Positions 1-9,840 of a stretch of 39,727 nucleotides of DNA are shown in pieces. Within the stretch, counting starts at the first letter, position 1; every line of letters begins with the position of its first letter. Under the pieces are notes generated by a model. The model had not been told where the DNA came from and did no database searches. It was given only the letters and a program-made list of their open reading frames with translations. The position numbers and the translations under genes are program-made. The DNA is from Subtercola sp. (GTDB taxonomy: Bacteria > Actinomycetota > Actinomycetes > Actinomycetales > Microbacteriaceae), in NCBI GenBank assembly GCA_025463765.1, contig JAODBC010000020.1:1-39727 (forward strand), given 5' to 3'.

Positions 1-26
1 ACTGTTTCTGAAGAGGAGACACACTG

Positions 27-1562
<1,536 letters not shown>

Positions 1563-1632
1563 AGTTCATAGCTGAAAATCGGTGGCCGTAACTGCGGAGT
1601 TGACTCTCGGCAGCCGAACTCGAGCGCTCGCC

Positions 1633-2220
1633 TCACCCCGCCGGCATGAACACCGCACGAATCCTCCAGCCGGCCTTCCCCTTCACCAGAAGGGCGGAGG
1701 CCGGCTGTTTTCGTAGTGACCCCACCCCGCTACTCGCCTCGCCCGCGGGGCCGGCCGCTGATCCGCTACCGCCCGACGGGGTGGCCGACGCTGGGGCCGA
1801 CGGCTCCGACGCGGTCGACCCACCCGAGCCCGGCAAAGCACTGGCTACGGCCGACGCACCCGAGGGGGCCGTGTGCGTCGCCGCCCACTCAGACTTCGGA
1901 ATGGCGAGCGGAGCCGATGGAGCGAGTGGAGGCCGAGGTTGCTCGGCAGCTGTCGCGGTCGTTCTGTTCGCTTCGATGACCCAGACGCGCGCGACGGCCG
2001 CATCCCCGACTCGCTGGATGCTCTGGTCGCCGCCGGTGCCGTTGCTCTCACCGGCCCCGTTGGCGGTGCCCTCGGTAGAGCCCGGTGCGACGGTCATCTG
2101 TGTTGGGTTCGATCCCGTTCGCACGGCGTCGCCGAACTGCTGCTGTTCGGCTGCGAGTGCTGGGGATTGCGGTTGGTCGACCCCGTCGAAACACGCAGCG
2201 AATAGCTGACGGAAGCAGAG
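1633..2220 (-). pseudogene. Out-of-frame C-terminal domain of the pseudokinase-like gene
   Basis: After residue ~DDPAAALVALLQRRD of the 4256-2094 gene, the plausible continuation lies in another minus-strand frame, starting near 2220 as LCFRQLFAACFDGVDQPQ and ending KGKAGWRIRAVFMPAG with TGA at 1633-1635. This reading is protein-like (hydrophobic pattern, Cys/Phe/Trp residues, a final GWRI strand). The first frame degenerates into a Ser/Asn/Gln-rich tail and stops at 2094. One extra base in about 2218-2228 would fuse both parts into a protein of roughly 870 residues. Either a real lesion or a consensus error; nothing suggests programmed frameshifting (no slippery heptamer). Confidence 0.6.
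1667..1711 (+). terminator. Rho-independent terminator of sucB
   Basis: A perfect 10-bp inverted repeat (CAGCCGGCCT at 1667-1676, AGGCCGGCTG at 1698-1707) is followed by TTTT at 1708-1711, about 105 nt after the sucB stop. It lies inside the out-of-frame C-terminal coding region of the opposing gene, so the same bases serve two functions. Confidence 0.75.
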
Positions 2221-4256
2221 TCGCGTCGCTGTAACAAAGCCACGAGCGCCGCCGCCGGGTCATCGCCCGAAACCGCGGCATCGAGAGCGCTGTCAGTCTC
2301 CGCTGCTACTGCGCCCGGAGTCGCGCTAGCTGGTGAGGGCGTGGACCCTGAGAGTGCAGCCTCCAAGGGCGCCCCGGCAGGCGACGCATCTGCGGGTGCT
2401 GGCGCCGGTGCAGAGCTGGCGATTTCGGCAGTGCTCGGTGCAGACGCCCCGCTCTCACCCGCAGTAGACGTGGCCGCTGCGGGTGATGCTGCTGTCGCCG
2501 CGCCCGCGGTGGCGGACGAGGTGCTCGGCGCCGCAGCTTCGACAGACGACGTCACGTTCGCCGAAGAGGCTGTCGGCGGTGCGCCTGCCGCGGGTGTGCC
2601 GGCCGCGGGGGCGCCAGCCGCGGGGGCGCCGGCCGCGGGTGTGCCGGCCGTGGGGGCACCTTCCGCGGGTGTGCCTGCTGCTGGCATACCGGCTGGGGGT
2701 GTACCCGCTGAGGGTGCGGCCGGCGGAGGTGTGATGACCGTGGGTGCGGCCGCTGCGGGCGTTGCGCCTGAGGGCGTCCCGGCTGAGGGCATTCCGGCTG
2801 AGTGCATTCCGTCTGGCGGCATGCCGGCCGAAGGCGAGCCGGAAGGGAGCGAGCCTGCAGCTGCCGCGGAGATGAACTGCGACGCCGACGACGAGTGCGA
2901 TGTCGTTGAGGTCGGGGTCGCTACGAGGGCGCCGATCACCGCCACGGCGCAGACGGTTGCTGCGATACCGAGTGTCTTCAGTCGTACAATGCTCCGTGAT
3001 CCGGGCCACAACCGCACACCACCCGCCCTGCGGACTCGACCAGAGGCGGCGAGCAGCGCGCGGGGAGCTGCGACGACCGTTTGCATCACCACAGCCCTCG
3101 CAGAACGCATGCGAGCCCGGGGGCTGCGCGCCAGCTGCAGCTTCTCGACATCGCTGCGTACCGCTGCATCGACCCGGGCCAGAGCCTGCGACGACTCGGC
3201 ACCCCAGTCGTAGGGCACCAACGGATCGATCGGGCGCGCATCGCCGAGCGCGAAGAGCGCCTGTTCTGCTTCTCGGAAGAACTTCGCCGTCACCTCGGCC
3301 GTGCCCACGGCGAATTCGGCCGCCAAAAGATCTCGCAGCCGTTCGGAGTCGAGAAGAGAGCGCCCCAGCACTTTGCGGCTGAGTGCGACGAACTCACGCG
3401 CATCTTTCGCGAAGGGTGGCATGGCGCCCGACACAGCGTGAGTTTCGGCGTCACGCACAGCGTCTGGCCTAGCGTCCGGCGCAGCGGCTGGCACAGCGAC
3501 AAAGTCGCTCCAGCCGAGGAGAACCGGCGTAGCGCGCTCGTCGAAGTAAACCGTGCTCGCCCGCACGTCGCCGTGAGCGGCACCGAGCGTATGCAGCCGA
3601 GCGAGCAGCTGCGCGAGGGGAACCAAGATGGTCACCGCCTCCCCCACGCGCAACCGTCGTCGCTCGAGCAGGGCCTCGAGCGATCCGCAGCTCAGCCACG
3701 GGGTCACCACCGCCGTGCCGGAAGCCAGTTCGACTTCGTCGAGAAACTGCGGGCAATGAGCAGAGTCGAGCCGCTGCCAGAGTCGAGCACGCTCGAGAGC
3801 AACCGCGGCTGCGTCGGGTGGGTAGACGCTGACCACGACACGGTCGGCCTCGGGATGGGGGCTATCGCTGGGCGCAGCGAGATACCGCACGACCGCTGAC
3901 AATGAGCCTGGCGATGAACCCAGCGACGAACCCCCCATCGAATCCGGCACCGAAACCGGCACCGAAACCGGCCGCGAACCCGGTGCCCAGCCGGGCGCGG
4001 GGGCGGGCGCGGTGGCGAGCACTTCGATGAGGTCGTAACCCGGAACTGTCGGCGGCGCCGACGCGTCACGGCGGCGCCGCGCGATTCGGCGTGCCGGGCG
4101 TCGAGCAAGGGGTGAGGCGGATGGGAGACGGGAATGTGGGCTGAGTGAGGTGAAGTGAGGCACCCGACCAGCGTCGCCCGCCAGCACCTTTCGCGGGCAT
4201 CCGATGGCCTGATCTGTGCAGAGTTCGCTCAGGGCCTGTGTTGTGGAGAACTTCAT
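2094..4256 (-). CDS. Pseudokinase-like membrane protein (frameshifted at its 3' end)
   Basis: 720 residues in this frame. Residues ~72-345 resemble a Ser/Thr-kinase fold: N-lobe with VVRYLAAP and VVVSVYPP strands, C-lobe with LARLHTLGAAHGDVRASTVYFD at ~218-239. The catalytic Asp/Asn loop and the metal-binding DFG are not intact (HGDVRAST, then LGWSDF), so it is probably a binding pseudokinase. A transmembrane segment spans ~428-447. A long Ala/Gly/Pro/Thr tail (~450-650) follows, built from 15-bp repeats. The natural C-terminus is probably in another frame (see 1633-2220). The start is uncertain: ATG at 4256 lacks a clear ribosome site, and the GTG near 4163 is an alternative. It is divergent from the DUF4191 gene and convergent with sucB. 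I do not know a characterised homologue. Confidence 0.7.
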   Translation of the reverse strand: MKFSTTQALSELCTDQAIGCPRKVLAGDAGRVPHFTSLSPHSRLPSASPLARRPARRIARRRRDASAPPTVPGYDLIEVLATAPAPAPGWAPGSRPVSVPVSVPDSMGGSSLGSSPGSLSAVVRYLAAPSDSPHPEADRVVVSVYPPDAAAVALERARLWQRLDSAHCPQFLDEVELASGTAVVTPWLSCGSLEALLERRRLRVGEAVTILVPLAQLLARLHTLGAAHGDVRASTVYFDERATPVLLGWSDFVAVPAAAPDARPDAVRDAETHAVSGAMPPFAKDAREFVALSRKVLGRSLLDSERLRDLLAAEFAVGTAEVTAKFFREAEQALFALGDARPIDPLVPYDWGAESSQALARVDAAVRSDVEKLQLARSPRARMRSARAVVMQTVVAAPRALLAASGRVRRAGGVRLWPGSRSIVRLKTLGIAATVCAVAVIGALVATPTSTTSHSSSASQFISAAAAGSLPSGSPSAGMPPDGMHSAGMPSAGTPSGATPAAAAPTVITPPPAAPSAGTPPAGMPAAGTPAEGAPTAGTPAAGAPAAGAPAAGTPAAGAPPTASSANVTSSVEAAAPSTSSATAGAATAASPAAATSTAGESGASAPSTAEIASSAPAPAPADASPAGAPLEAALSGSTPSPASATPGAVAAETDSALDAAVSGDDPAAALVALLQRRDSASVSYSLRVSTGSTNRNPQHSQPNSSSSATPCERDRTQHR
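2581..2835 (-). repeat. 15-bp minisatellite in pseudokinase tail
   Basis: Nine consecutive 15-bp units (2581-2715; plus-strand consensus near GTGCCGGCCGCGGGG) are followed after a short break by five more (2761-2835). In the minus frame they encode AGTPA/AGAPA-type pentapeptides, giving an extended extracytoplasmic stalk after the membrane segment. The unit length keeps the frame on expansion or contraction. Confidence 0.85.
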
Positions 4257-4302
4257 GCCCGATCAGTGCCATCCCGAGGCGTTCAGCCGTCGGTCGACTC
4301 GG

Positions 4303-4308
4303 TACCAT
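4303..4308 (+). promoter_or_regulatory. -10 box, leaderless start of DUF4191 gene
   Basis: TACCAT lies 6 nt before the ATG at 4315, placing the transcription start at the start codon. No Shine-Dalgarno sequence is present. No convincing -35. Confidence 0.5.
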
Positions 4309-4314
4309 GGACGT

Positions 4315-5028
4315 ATGGCACGCACCAAAGAGAAGACCCCGAAGAAGCCGAAAGAAGACGGCCGCCTCAAGCAGATGTGGCAGGTCTTGCAGATGACCCG
4401 CCGGTACGACAAGAACGTCGTGCCCCTGCTGCTGCTGAGCCTGCTCGGCCCAGTGGCCATTGGTCTCATCGTGGCGCTCATCATCGGCGACGGCAACGTC
4501 TTCACCATCGTGCTCTGCATCATCGCAGGGTTCCTCGCGGGCATCCTCGTCGCCCTGATGGTGCTCAGCCGCCGTGCGGAGACCGCCGCGTACGGCCAGA
4601 TCGAAGGCCAGCCCGGTGCCGTCGGTGCCGTGCTGCGCAGCTCTCTCAAGCGCACCTGGCGCGGCAGCGAGATGCCCGTCGCAGTCAACGCGAAGACACA
4701 AGACGCGATTTACCGCGCGGTCGGGCGAGGCGGGGTCGTGCTCATCGGCGAAGGCCCGAAGTCTCGTACGACCCGTATGCTCGAAGACGAGCGCCGCAAG
4801 GTGCTGCGTGTGCTGCCGAACGTGCCCGTGACGCTGCTCTTCGTGGGACCCGACGAAGATTCGATGAAGCTGCAGAAGATCTCGAGCAAGCTCGCCCGCA
4901 TCAAACCGACGCTGACCAAGCCGGAGGTTCTGGCTGTCGACAACCGCCTCACCTCACTCGGAACGGCGAACCTGCCGATTCCGAAGGGCGTCGACCCCAT
5001 GAAGGCGCGCCCCCAGCGCGGTCGCTAA
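4315..5028 (+). CDS. DUF4191 domain membrane protein
   Basis: 237 residues from the ATG at 4315 (MARTKEKTPKK). The open frame extends upstream to 4216, but the conserved lysine-rich start and the -10 box 6 nt upstream favour 4315. Residues 1-30 are basic, followed by two transmembrane segments (VVPLLLLSLLGPVAIGLIVAL and VFTIVLCIIAGFLAGILVALM), then a cytoplasmic domain of ~150 residues. The family is widespread in actinobacteria without a known function, and usually sits beside lipA and glnA. Here glnN/glnA lie downstream, but lipA/lipB are not between it and sucB. Convergent with the RDD gene. Confidence 0.85.
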   Translation: MARTKEKTPKKPKEDGRLKQMWQVLQMTRRYDKNVVPLLLLSLLGPVAIGLIVALIIGDGNVFTIVLCIIAGFLAGILVALMVLSRRAETAAYGQIEGQPGAVGAVLRSSLKRTWRGSEMPVAVNAKTQDAIYRAVGRGGVVLIGEGPKSRTTRMLEDERRKVLRVLPNVPVTLLFVGPDEDSMKLQKISSKLARIKPTLTKPEVLAVDNRLTSLGTANLPIPKGVDPMKARPQRGR

Positions 5029-5080
5029 GAAGCGGTCGGCCGGCAGCTGCTAGAGCTTGCTGAATCACGGCCGGCACCAG

Positions 5081-5536
5081 CTACCGCCTGACGAGCACCG
5101 TTCCCGCGAATACATCGTGCAGCCCGCGCTGATCTGAATCCCAGATGAGCGCCGGCACCGTCAGAACCAAGAAGAACGTGCGGATGATCGGGCGCCACCA
5201 CCCCGCATAAGAACCGTCGACCTGCACCACGCGCAACCCCAGCAGCAGGTGCCCGAAGCCGCCGCCGATGAGGGCGATGAGCACGACCTGCTCGACGATG
5301 AAGATGATGGTCGACGCCCAGGCATTGCCGAAGAAGAACGCGGCGTAGATCACGAAGCAGATCACCCAGTCGATGATGAGCGCGATCATCCGTCGCCCGG
5401 GTCGGCCGACCGAACCTCGTCCCTCTTCGGGAAAACCGAGTCGTTCACCCGGCCACTCACTCGGCGCAGCGCCTGACCACCGTTTGGGGGGCACAGATGC
5501 AGGCGTCGGCCCAGCGGCAGATTTCGGGTTGCTCAC
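5081..5536 (-). CDS. RDD family membrane protein
   Basis: 151 residues. After a Pro-rich N-terminus (~1-45), the family signature appears in GRPGRRMIALIIDWVICFV (Arg and Asp at the start of the first membrane helix). Further hydrophobic helices follow, including ASTIIFIVEQVVLIALIGG and RTFFLVLTVPALIWD. RDD proteins are small polytopic membrane proteins; some have been linked to ion exchange, but no substrate can be assigned here. The start is GTG at 5536, with TAGAAT 6 nt upstream. It is divergent from glnN, and the glnN operator occupies the shared intergenic region. It converges on the DUF4191 gene with 52 bp between stops. Confidence 0.88.
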   Translation of the reverse strand: MSNPKSAAGPTPASVPPKRWSGAAPSEWPGERLGFPEEGRGSVGRPGRRMIALIIDWVICFVIYAAFFFGNAWASTIIFIVEQVVLIALIGGGFGHLLLGLRVVQVDGSYAGWWRPIIRTFFLVLTVPALIWDSDQRGLHDVFAGTVLVRR

Positions 5537-5542
5537 CCCGCG

Positions 5543-5548
5543 ATTCTA
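5543..5548 (-). promoter_or_regulatory. -10 box, leaderless start of RDD gene
   Basis: On the minus strand TAGAAT is followed by 6 nt (cgcggg) and the GTG at 5536. The GlnR-like half-sites at 5562-5599 lie just upstream, so the operator could influence both divergent genes. Confidence 0.5.
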
Positions 5549-5561
5549 GGGGAATCATCTG

Positions 5562-5599
5562 AGAACACGACCGTCACACTGCCGAAACACGCCCGCCAC
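5562..5599 (+). promoter_or_regulatory. GlnR-like operator upstream of glnN
   Basis: Four 5-bp half-sites with exact 6-bp spacers: AGAAC (5562-5566), GTCAC (5573-5577), GAAAC (5584-5588), GCCAC (5595-5599). This matches the actinobacterial GlnR pattern gTnAC-n6-GaAAC repeated with 11-bp phasing. It lies 72-109 nt upstream of the glnN start. Binding is inferred from the pattern only. Confidence 0.6.
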
Positions 5600-5670
5600 A
5601 GCCCCTCTCTATATTTGGCTCGTCGCATGTCGTTAATGATGCGAGTCAGAACCGCGCATAAGGGGTAAAA

Positions 5671-7848
5671 ATGAGTGGAAACAGAGTCCGCCTGCAAGCG
5701 ATCAGAGACGTCGAAGCCTATGTGCCACCGTCGGCCAGCTTCGAAGAGTCCGAGGCCCCCGGCCAGATCTTCGGCGAGAACGTGTTCAACAAGGTCGTCA
5801 TGCAGAAGCGTCTGCCCAAGTCGGTCTACAAGTCGGTCATCGCGACCATCGATCACGGCGCGAAGCTCGACCCGCTGGTCGGCGATGCAGTCGCCAGCGC
5901 CATGAAAGACTGGGCGCTCGAAAAGGGTGCCACCCACTACGCCCACGTGTTCTACCCGCTGACGGGCCTCACCGCTGAGAAGCACGACAGCTTTCTGGAG
6001 CCCGTCTCCGACGGATCCGCCCTCGCCGAATTCGCCGGAAAGACGCTGACCCAGGGCGAGCCCGACGCCTCCAGCTTTCCGAACGGCGGCCTGCGCAACA
6101 CCTTCGAGGCACGCGGTTACACGGCCTGGGACCCGACCAGCCCCGCCTACGTGCTCGAGAACCCGAACGGCAATACCCTGTGCATCCCCACCGTCTTCGT
6201 GTCGATGACCGGTGAGGCGCTCGACCACAAGACCCCCCTGCTGCGCAGCCAGCAGGCTATGGGCGAGCACGCCGAGCGCATTCTGAAGCTCTTCGGCCAC
6301 ACGAACCCCGAGCACGTGGTGTCGTTCTGCGGCCCGGAGCAAGAGTACTTTCTCGTCGACCGCCACTTCTTCTTGGCACGCCCCGACCTGCTGAACGCCG
6401 GCCGTACCCTGTTCGGCGCCAAGCCGCCCAAGGGCCAGGAGTTCGACGACCACTACTTCGGCGCTATCCCCGAGCGTGTGCTCGGCTTCATGATGGACAC
6501 CGAGCGTGAACTCTTCAAGCTCGGCATCCCGGCCAAGACCCGCCACAACGAGGTCGCCCCCGGCCAGTTCGAAATCGCACCGATGTTCGAGAAGGCCAAC
6601 CTGGCAGCCGACCACCAGCAGCTGCTGATGACCACGTTCAAGACCATCGCCAAGAAGCACGGTATGGAGTGTCTGTTTCACGAGAAGCCGTTCGCCGGCG
6701 TGAACGGATCGGGTAAGCACGTCAACTTCTCGCTCGGTAACTCCGAGGTCGGCAGCGTGTTCGTGCCCGGCGACACCCCGCACGAGAACGCTCAGTTTTT
6801 GGTGTTCTGCGCCGCAGTCATTCGCGCAGTGCACTTGTACGCGGGCCTTTTACGGGCATCTGTCGCCTCGGCGACCAACGACCACCGTCTCGGTGCGAAC
6901 GAGGCTCCCCCGGCCATCATCTCGATCTTCTTGGGCGACCAGCTGCAAGACGTGTTCGGTCAGATCGCCAAGGGCGCCGCTACCAGCTCGAAGGGCAAGG
7001 GCACCATGATCATCGGCGTCGACACCCTGCCGATCCTGCCGACCGACCCGGGTGACCGAAACCGCACCAGCCCGTTCGCCTTCACCGGCAACCGTTTCGA
7101 GTTCCGCGCGCCGGGTTCGATGCAGAGCGTGGCCGGGCCGATGACCACGATCAACACGATCATGGCCGACTCGCTCGACTACATGGCGACCATTCTCGAG
7201 AAGGCCGTCGCCGACGGCGAAGACTTCGACAAGGCCGTTCAGTTGCTGCTCACCGAGATCATCACCGAGCACGGCGCGGTCGTCTTCAACGGCGACGGCT
7301 ACTCCGACTCCTGGCCGATCGAGGCCGAGAAGCGCGGGCTCGCGAACCTCAAGACGACACTGGATGCCCTGCCAGAGCTCATCACCGAACCAGCCATGGC
7401 TCTCTTCGAGAAGTACAAGGTCTTCAACCACCGCGAGATGCACTCCCGCTACGAAATCGGTCTCGAGCAGTACACGCTCACCATCGGTGTCGAGGCGCGC
7501 ATCACTCTCGAGGTCGGAGCCACCTCGGTGCTTCCCGCCGCCGTTCGGTACCAGACCGAGCTCGCCGCGAACGTCGCCGCGCTGAAGGCCGCCGGTGTCG
7601 AGGCCGATACGGATGCTCTGCTGGCCGTTTCGGGCCCGATCGCCGACCTCAAGACCGGCCTCGCTGCTCTGAAAGCTGCCCTCGCTGAAGACGTCGCACA
7701 CTCGGCTCTGGCCGAGGCCGAACACGCTCGCGAGGCACTGCTGCCGGCGATGCTCGCCGTTCGTGGCGCGGCGGACAAGCTCGAAGAACTCGTCGCCGAC
7801 GACCTCTGGCCGCTGCCGACCTACCAGGAAATGCTGTTCATGCTCTAA
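5671..7848 (+). CDS. glnN: Glutamine synthetase type III
   Basis: 725 residues, the normal length for the large GSIII class (glutamate + NH3 + ATP to glutamine). Recognisable elements include the N-terminal FGENVFN(K) and [12 protein letters not shown], the catalytic-core [45 protein letters not shown], and [10 protein letters not shown] with the C-terminal helical region. It lacks the type I adenylylation loop, so GlnE should not control it. The ATG at 5671 has a purine-rich ribosome site (AGGGGTAAAA). The gene precedes type I glnA, and both carry matching upstream operators, suggesting common nitrogen control. GSIII is less usual than GSI in this phylum, so having both is notable. Confidence 0.95.
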   Translation: MSGNRVRLQAIRDVEAYVPPSASFEESEAPGQIFGENVFNKVVMQKRLPKSVYKSVIATIDHGAKLDPLVGDAVASAMKDWALEKGATHYAHVFYPLTGLTAEKHDSFLEPVSDGSALAEFAGKTLTQGEPDASSFPNGGLRNTFEARGYTAWDPTSPAYVLENPNGNTLCIPTVFVSMTGEALDHKTPLLRSQQAMGEHAERILKLFGHTNPEHVVSFCGPEQEYFLVDRHFFLARPDLLNAGRTLFGAKPPKGQEFDDHYFGAIPERVLGFMMDTERELFKLGIPAKTRHNEVAPGQFEIAPMFEKANLAADHQQLLMTTFKTIAKKHGMECLFHEKPFAGVNGSGKHVNFSLGNSEVGSVFVPGDTPHENAQFLVFCAAVIRAVHLYAGLLRASVASATNDHRLGANEAPPAIISIFLGDQLQDVFGQIAKGAATSSKGKGTMIIGVDTLPILPTDPGDRNRTSPFAFTGNRFEFRAPGSMQSVAGPMTTINTIMADSLDYMATILEKAVADGEDFDKAVQLLLTEIITEHGAVVFNGDGYSDSWPIEAEKRGLANLKTTLDALPELITEPAMALFEKYKVFNHREMHSRYEIGLEQYTLTIGVEARITLEVGATSVLPAAVRYQTELAANVAALKAAGVEADTDALLAVSGPIADLKTGLAALKAALAEDVAHSALAEAEHAREALLPAMLAVRGAADKLEELVADDLWPLPTYQEMLFML

Positions 7849-7894
7849 CGAGAGCGAGCCGCGGGGACGGCTTTCGCGCAGAAGCGCCAGGGGC

Positions 7895-7948
7895 CGGTGA
7901 CCGGTCGGAACGAGCATCCGTTCGCGGGTGAGTTCTGACCGGTCACCG
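7895..7948 (+). promoter_or_regulatory. Long hairpin between glnN and glnA
   Basis: CGGTGACCGGTC (7895-7906) pairs perfectly with GACCGGTCACCG (7937-7948). The stem can continue through a G-T wobble and GAAC/GTTC (7908-7911 with 7932-7935), giving about 17 bp and a loop of ~20 nt. There is no T-tract, so it is not a canonical terminator. It could be a weak terminator, an RNA-processing site or a DNA operator. Confidence 0.6.
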
Positions 7949-7966
7949 CCTTCGGCGCGCCCGCCC

Positions 7967-8004
7967 GTAACATGCGCGAAACAATGGCGACACTGCGAGG
8001 TAAT
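7967..8004 (+). promoter_or_regulatory. GlnR-like operator upstream of glnA
   Basis: GTAAC (7967-7971), GAAAC (7978-7982), GACAC (7989-7993) and GTAAT (8000-8004) occur with exact 6-bp spacers. This is the same 11-bp-phased arrangement as upstream of glnN. A TATGCT at 8015-8020 is a candidate -10 just downstream, so the site would cover the -35 region. Confidence 0.65.
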
Positions 8005-8074
8005 GGCTCGCCCGTATGCTCGGGCTAGTTGCGACTGCAACTGTTCACGTACCAAGCCATTTGGAGCCTCTCAA

Positions 8075-9499
8075 ATGTTCAGTGATTCCTCCGAGGTGCT
8101 CAAGTTCATCAAGGACACCGATGTAAAGTTCCTTGATATTCGGTTCACCGATCTTCCCGGTGTTCAGCAGCACTTCAACATTCCCGCATCGACCGTCGAC
8201 GAAGAGTTCTTCTCGGTCGGCCAGATGTTCGACGGATCATCCATTCGAGGCTTCGCCTCGATTCACGAGTCAGACATGCAGCTCATTCCTGACGTCTCGA
8301 CCGCATACATCGACCCCTTCCGCGTCGAGCGCACCCTCATCATCATCTTCGACATCTACAACCCGCGAAACGGCGAGATCTACGCGCGCGACCCGCGCCA
8401 GGTTGCGCACAAGGCTGAGCGCTACCTCGCCTCGACCGGCATCGCCGACACCGCATTCTTCGCCCCCGAGGCCGAGTTCTACATCTTCGACGACGTGCGA
8501 TACGAAGTGAAGCAGAACAAGAGCTTCTACTCCGTCGACTCGAGCGAAGGCGCCTGGAACTCGGGCCGCAAAGAAGAGGGCGGCAACCTCGCCAACAAGA
8601 CGCCCTACAAGGGCGGCTACTTCCCCGTCTCCCCCGTGGATCAGCACGCCGACCTTCGCGACGACATCTCGCTGAAGCTCATCGACGCCGGGCTCATCCT
8701 CGAGCGCGCCCACCACGAAGTGGGCACCGCCGGCCAGGGCGAGATCAACTACCGCTTCGACACCATGGTGCACGCGGCCGACGACATCTTGAAGTTCAAG
8801 TACATCGTGAAGAACACCGCCACCCAGTGGGGCAAGACGGCCACGTTCATGCCGAAGCCGCTCTTCGGAGACAACGGATCGGGCATGCACACCCACCAGT
8901 CGCTCTGGAACGAGGGCTCCCCCTTGTTCTACGACGAAGCCGGCTACGGCGGCCTCAGCGATGTCGCACGCTGGTACATCGGCGGTCTGCTCAAGCACGC
9001 TCCCGCGGTTCTCGCGTTCACCAACCCCACGGTGAACTCGTACCACCGCCTCGTGCCGGGCTTCGAGGCTCCCGTGAACCTGGTCTACTCGGCCGGCAAC
9101 CGTTCGGCGTCGGTGCGCATCCCCATCACGGGAACCAACCCGAAGGCGAAGCGCATCGAATTCCGGGCTCCGGATGCCTCGGGCAACCCGTATCTCGCGT
9201 TCGCCGCGCAGCTCATGGCCGGCCTCGACGGCATTCAGAACCGCATCGAGCCGCACGAGCCGGTCGACAAAGACCTGTACGAGCTGCCGCCAGAAGAGGC
9301 CGCGAACATTCCCCAGGTGCCCGCGTCGCTCGAGGCCGCTCTTCTTGCGCTCGAAGCCGACAACGAGTTTCTCACCAAGGGCAATGTCTTCACGCCCGAC
9401 CTCATCGAGACCTGGATCTCATACAAGCGTGAGAACGAGATCAAGCCGATCGCCCAGCGCCCGCACCCGTTCGAGTTCGAGCTCTACTACGGCGTGTAG
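8075..9499 (+). CDS. glnA: Glutamine synthetase type I (adenylylatable)
   Basis: 474 residues from ATG 8075, with GGAG 8 nt upstream. The upstream extension of the open frame to 7928 covers the operator and is rejected. Typical GSI-beta order: N-terminal beta-grasp ([16 protein letters not shown]), [18 protein letters not shown], catalytic [42 protein letters not shown] and IEFRAPD. The adenylylation loop [10 protein letters not shown] is present, with Tyr402 as the expected target of GlnE, which is encoded at 13316-16312. The principal ammonium-assimilating synthetase of the cell by family. It ends in a strong terminator. Confidence 0.97.
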   Translation: MFSDSSEVLKFIKDTDVKFLDIRFTDLPGVQQHFNIPASTVDEEFFSVGQMFDGSSIRGFASIHESDMQLIPDVSTAYIDPFRVERTLIIIFDIYNPRNGEIYARDPRQVAHKAERYLASTGIADTAFFAPEAEFYIFDDVRYEVKQNKSFYSVDSSEGAWNSGRKEEGGNLANKTPYKGGYFPVSPVDQHADLRDDISLKLIDAGLILERAHHEVGTAGQGEINYRFDTMVHAADDILKFKYIVKNTATQWGKTATFMPKPLFGDNGSGMHTHQSLWNEGSPLFYDEAGYGGLSDVARWYIGGLLKHAPAVLAFTNPTVNSYHRLVPGFEAPVNLVYSAGNRSASVRIPITGTNPKAKRIEFRAPDASGNPYLAFAAQLMAGLDGIQNRIEPHEPVDKDLYELPPEEAANIPQVPASLEAALLALEADNEFLTKGNVFTPDLIETWISYKRENEIKPIAQRPHPFEFELYYGV

Positions 9500-9516
9500 G
9501 CCGATGGTCGCGCCTG

Positions 9517-9571
9517 CCCGTGTCGGGCGCGACGCTGTCTGGGGTGACGCTGTCTGGCGCGACCCTGTCGG
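9517..9571 (+). repeat. 15-bp direct repeats after glnA
   Basis: Three 15-bp units and part of a fourth (GCGACGCTGTCTGGG, GTGACGCTGTCTGGC, GCGACCCTGTCGGGC, then ACGAC) start about 20 nt after the glnA stop. They could be read as SGATL pentapeptides, but there is no supported start or conserved product. Treated as a noncoding minisatellite. Confidence 0.6.
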
Positions 9572-9625
9572 GCACGACGTATGAAATTCTGCAGAACCAC
9601 GGCGAGTCCGCACAACTGAGTGACA

Positions 9626-9656
9626 GGGCCGCACCCTTCGGGGTGCGGCCCTTCTT
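9626..9656 (+). terminator. Rho-independent terminator of glnA
   Basis: A perfect 11-bp stem (GGGCCGCACCC / GGGTGCGGCCC) closed by a TTCG tetraloop is followed by TTCTTT. It is the clearest terminator in the window. The rest of 9657-9840 holds palindromic element A and a GGC-rich tract with no supported gene. Confidence 0.92.
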
Positions 9657-9688
9657 TGCGGGCGGGGCAGGCTTTCGCGTCGCTCCCG

Positions 9689-9745
9689 GCGGAGCTGACG
9701 CGCTATGGCGACGTATTGCGGGGATGCGGGCTCAGCTCCGACGAA
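9689..9745 (+). repeat. Dispersed palindromic element, copy A
   Basis: 57-bp element sharing 51 of 57 positions with copy C (38436-38492). Arms CGGAGCTGA (9690-9698) and TCAGCTCCG (9732-9740) enclose a core containing TATTGCGGGGATG. It lies between the glnA terminator and the 3' end of the convergent AbiEi-like gene. Confidence 0.85.
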
Positions 9746-9840
9746 TCTCCCGACGGCGGCAACGGCGGCAACGGCGGCGAGAACGGCAGCGGCGAAAGCG
9801 GCACGGCAACGACAGTGCCGACGGCGCCGGTGCCGGCGGG

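Noticed and set aside
2200..2240. Programmed ribosomal frameshifting in the pseudokinase gene
   Set aside because: No slippery heptamer or clear downstream pseudoknot at the frame change; a single-base deletion or consensus error is simpler.
2341..3213. 290-residue plus-strand Ala/Gly/Pro frame opposite the pseudokinase tail
   Set aside because: Produced by the 15-bp repeats, which are open on both strands; the minus reading connects to a folded domain and a membrane helix.
5533..6834. 433-residue minus-strand frame opposite glnN
   Set aside because: Shadow of glnN; composition typical of reverse-complement reading and no ribosome site.
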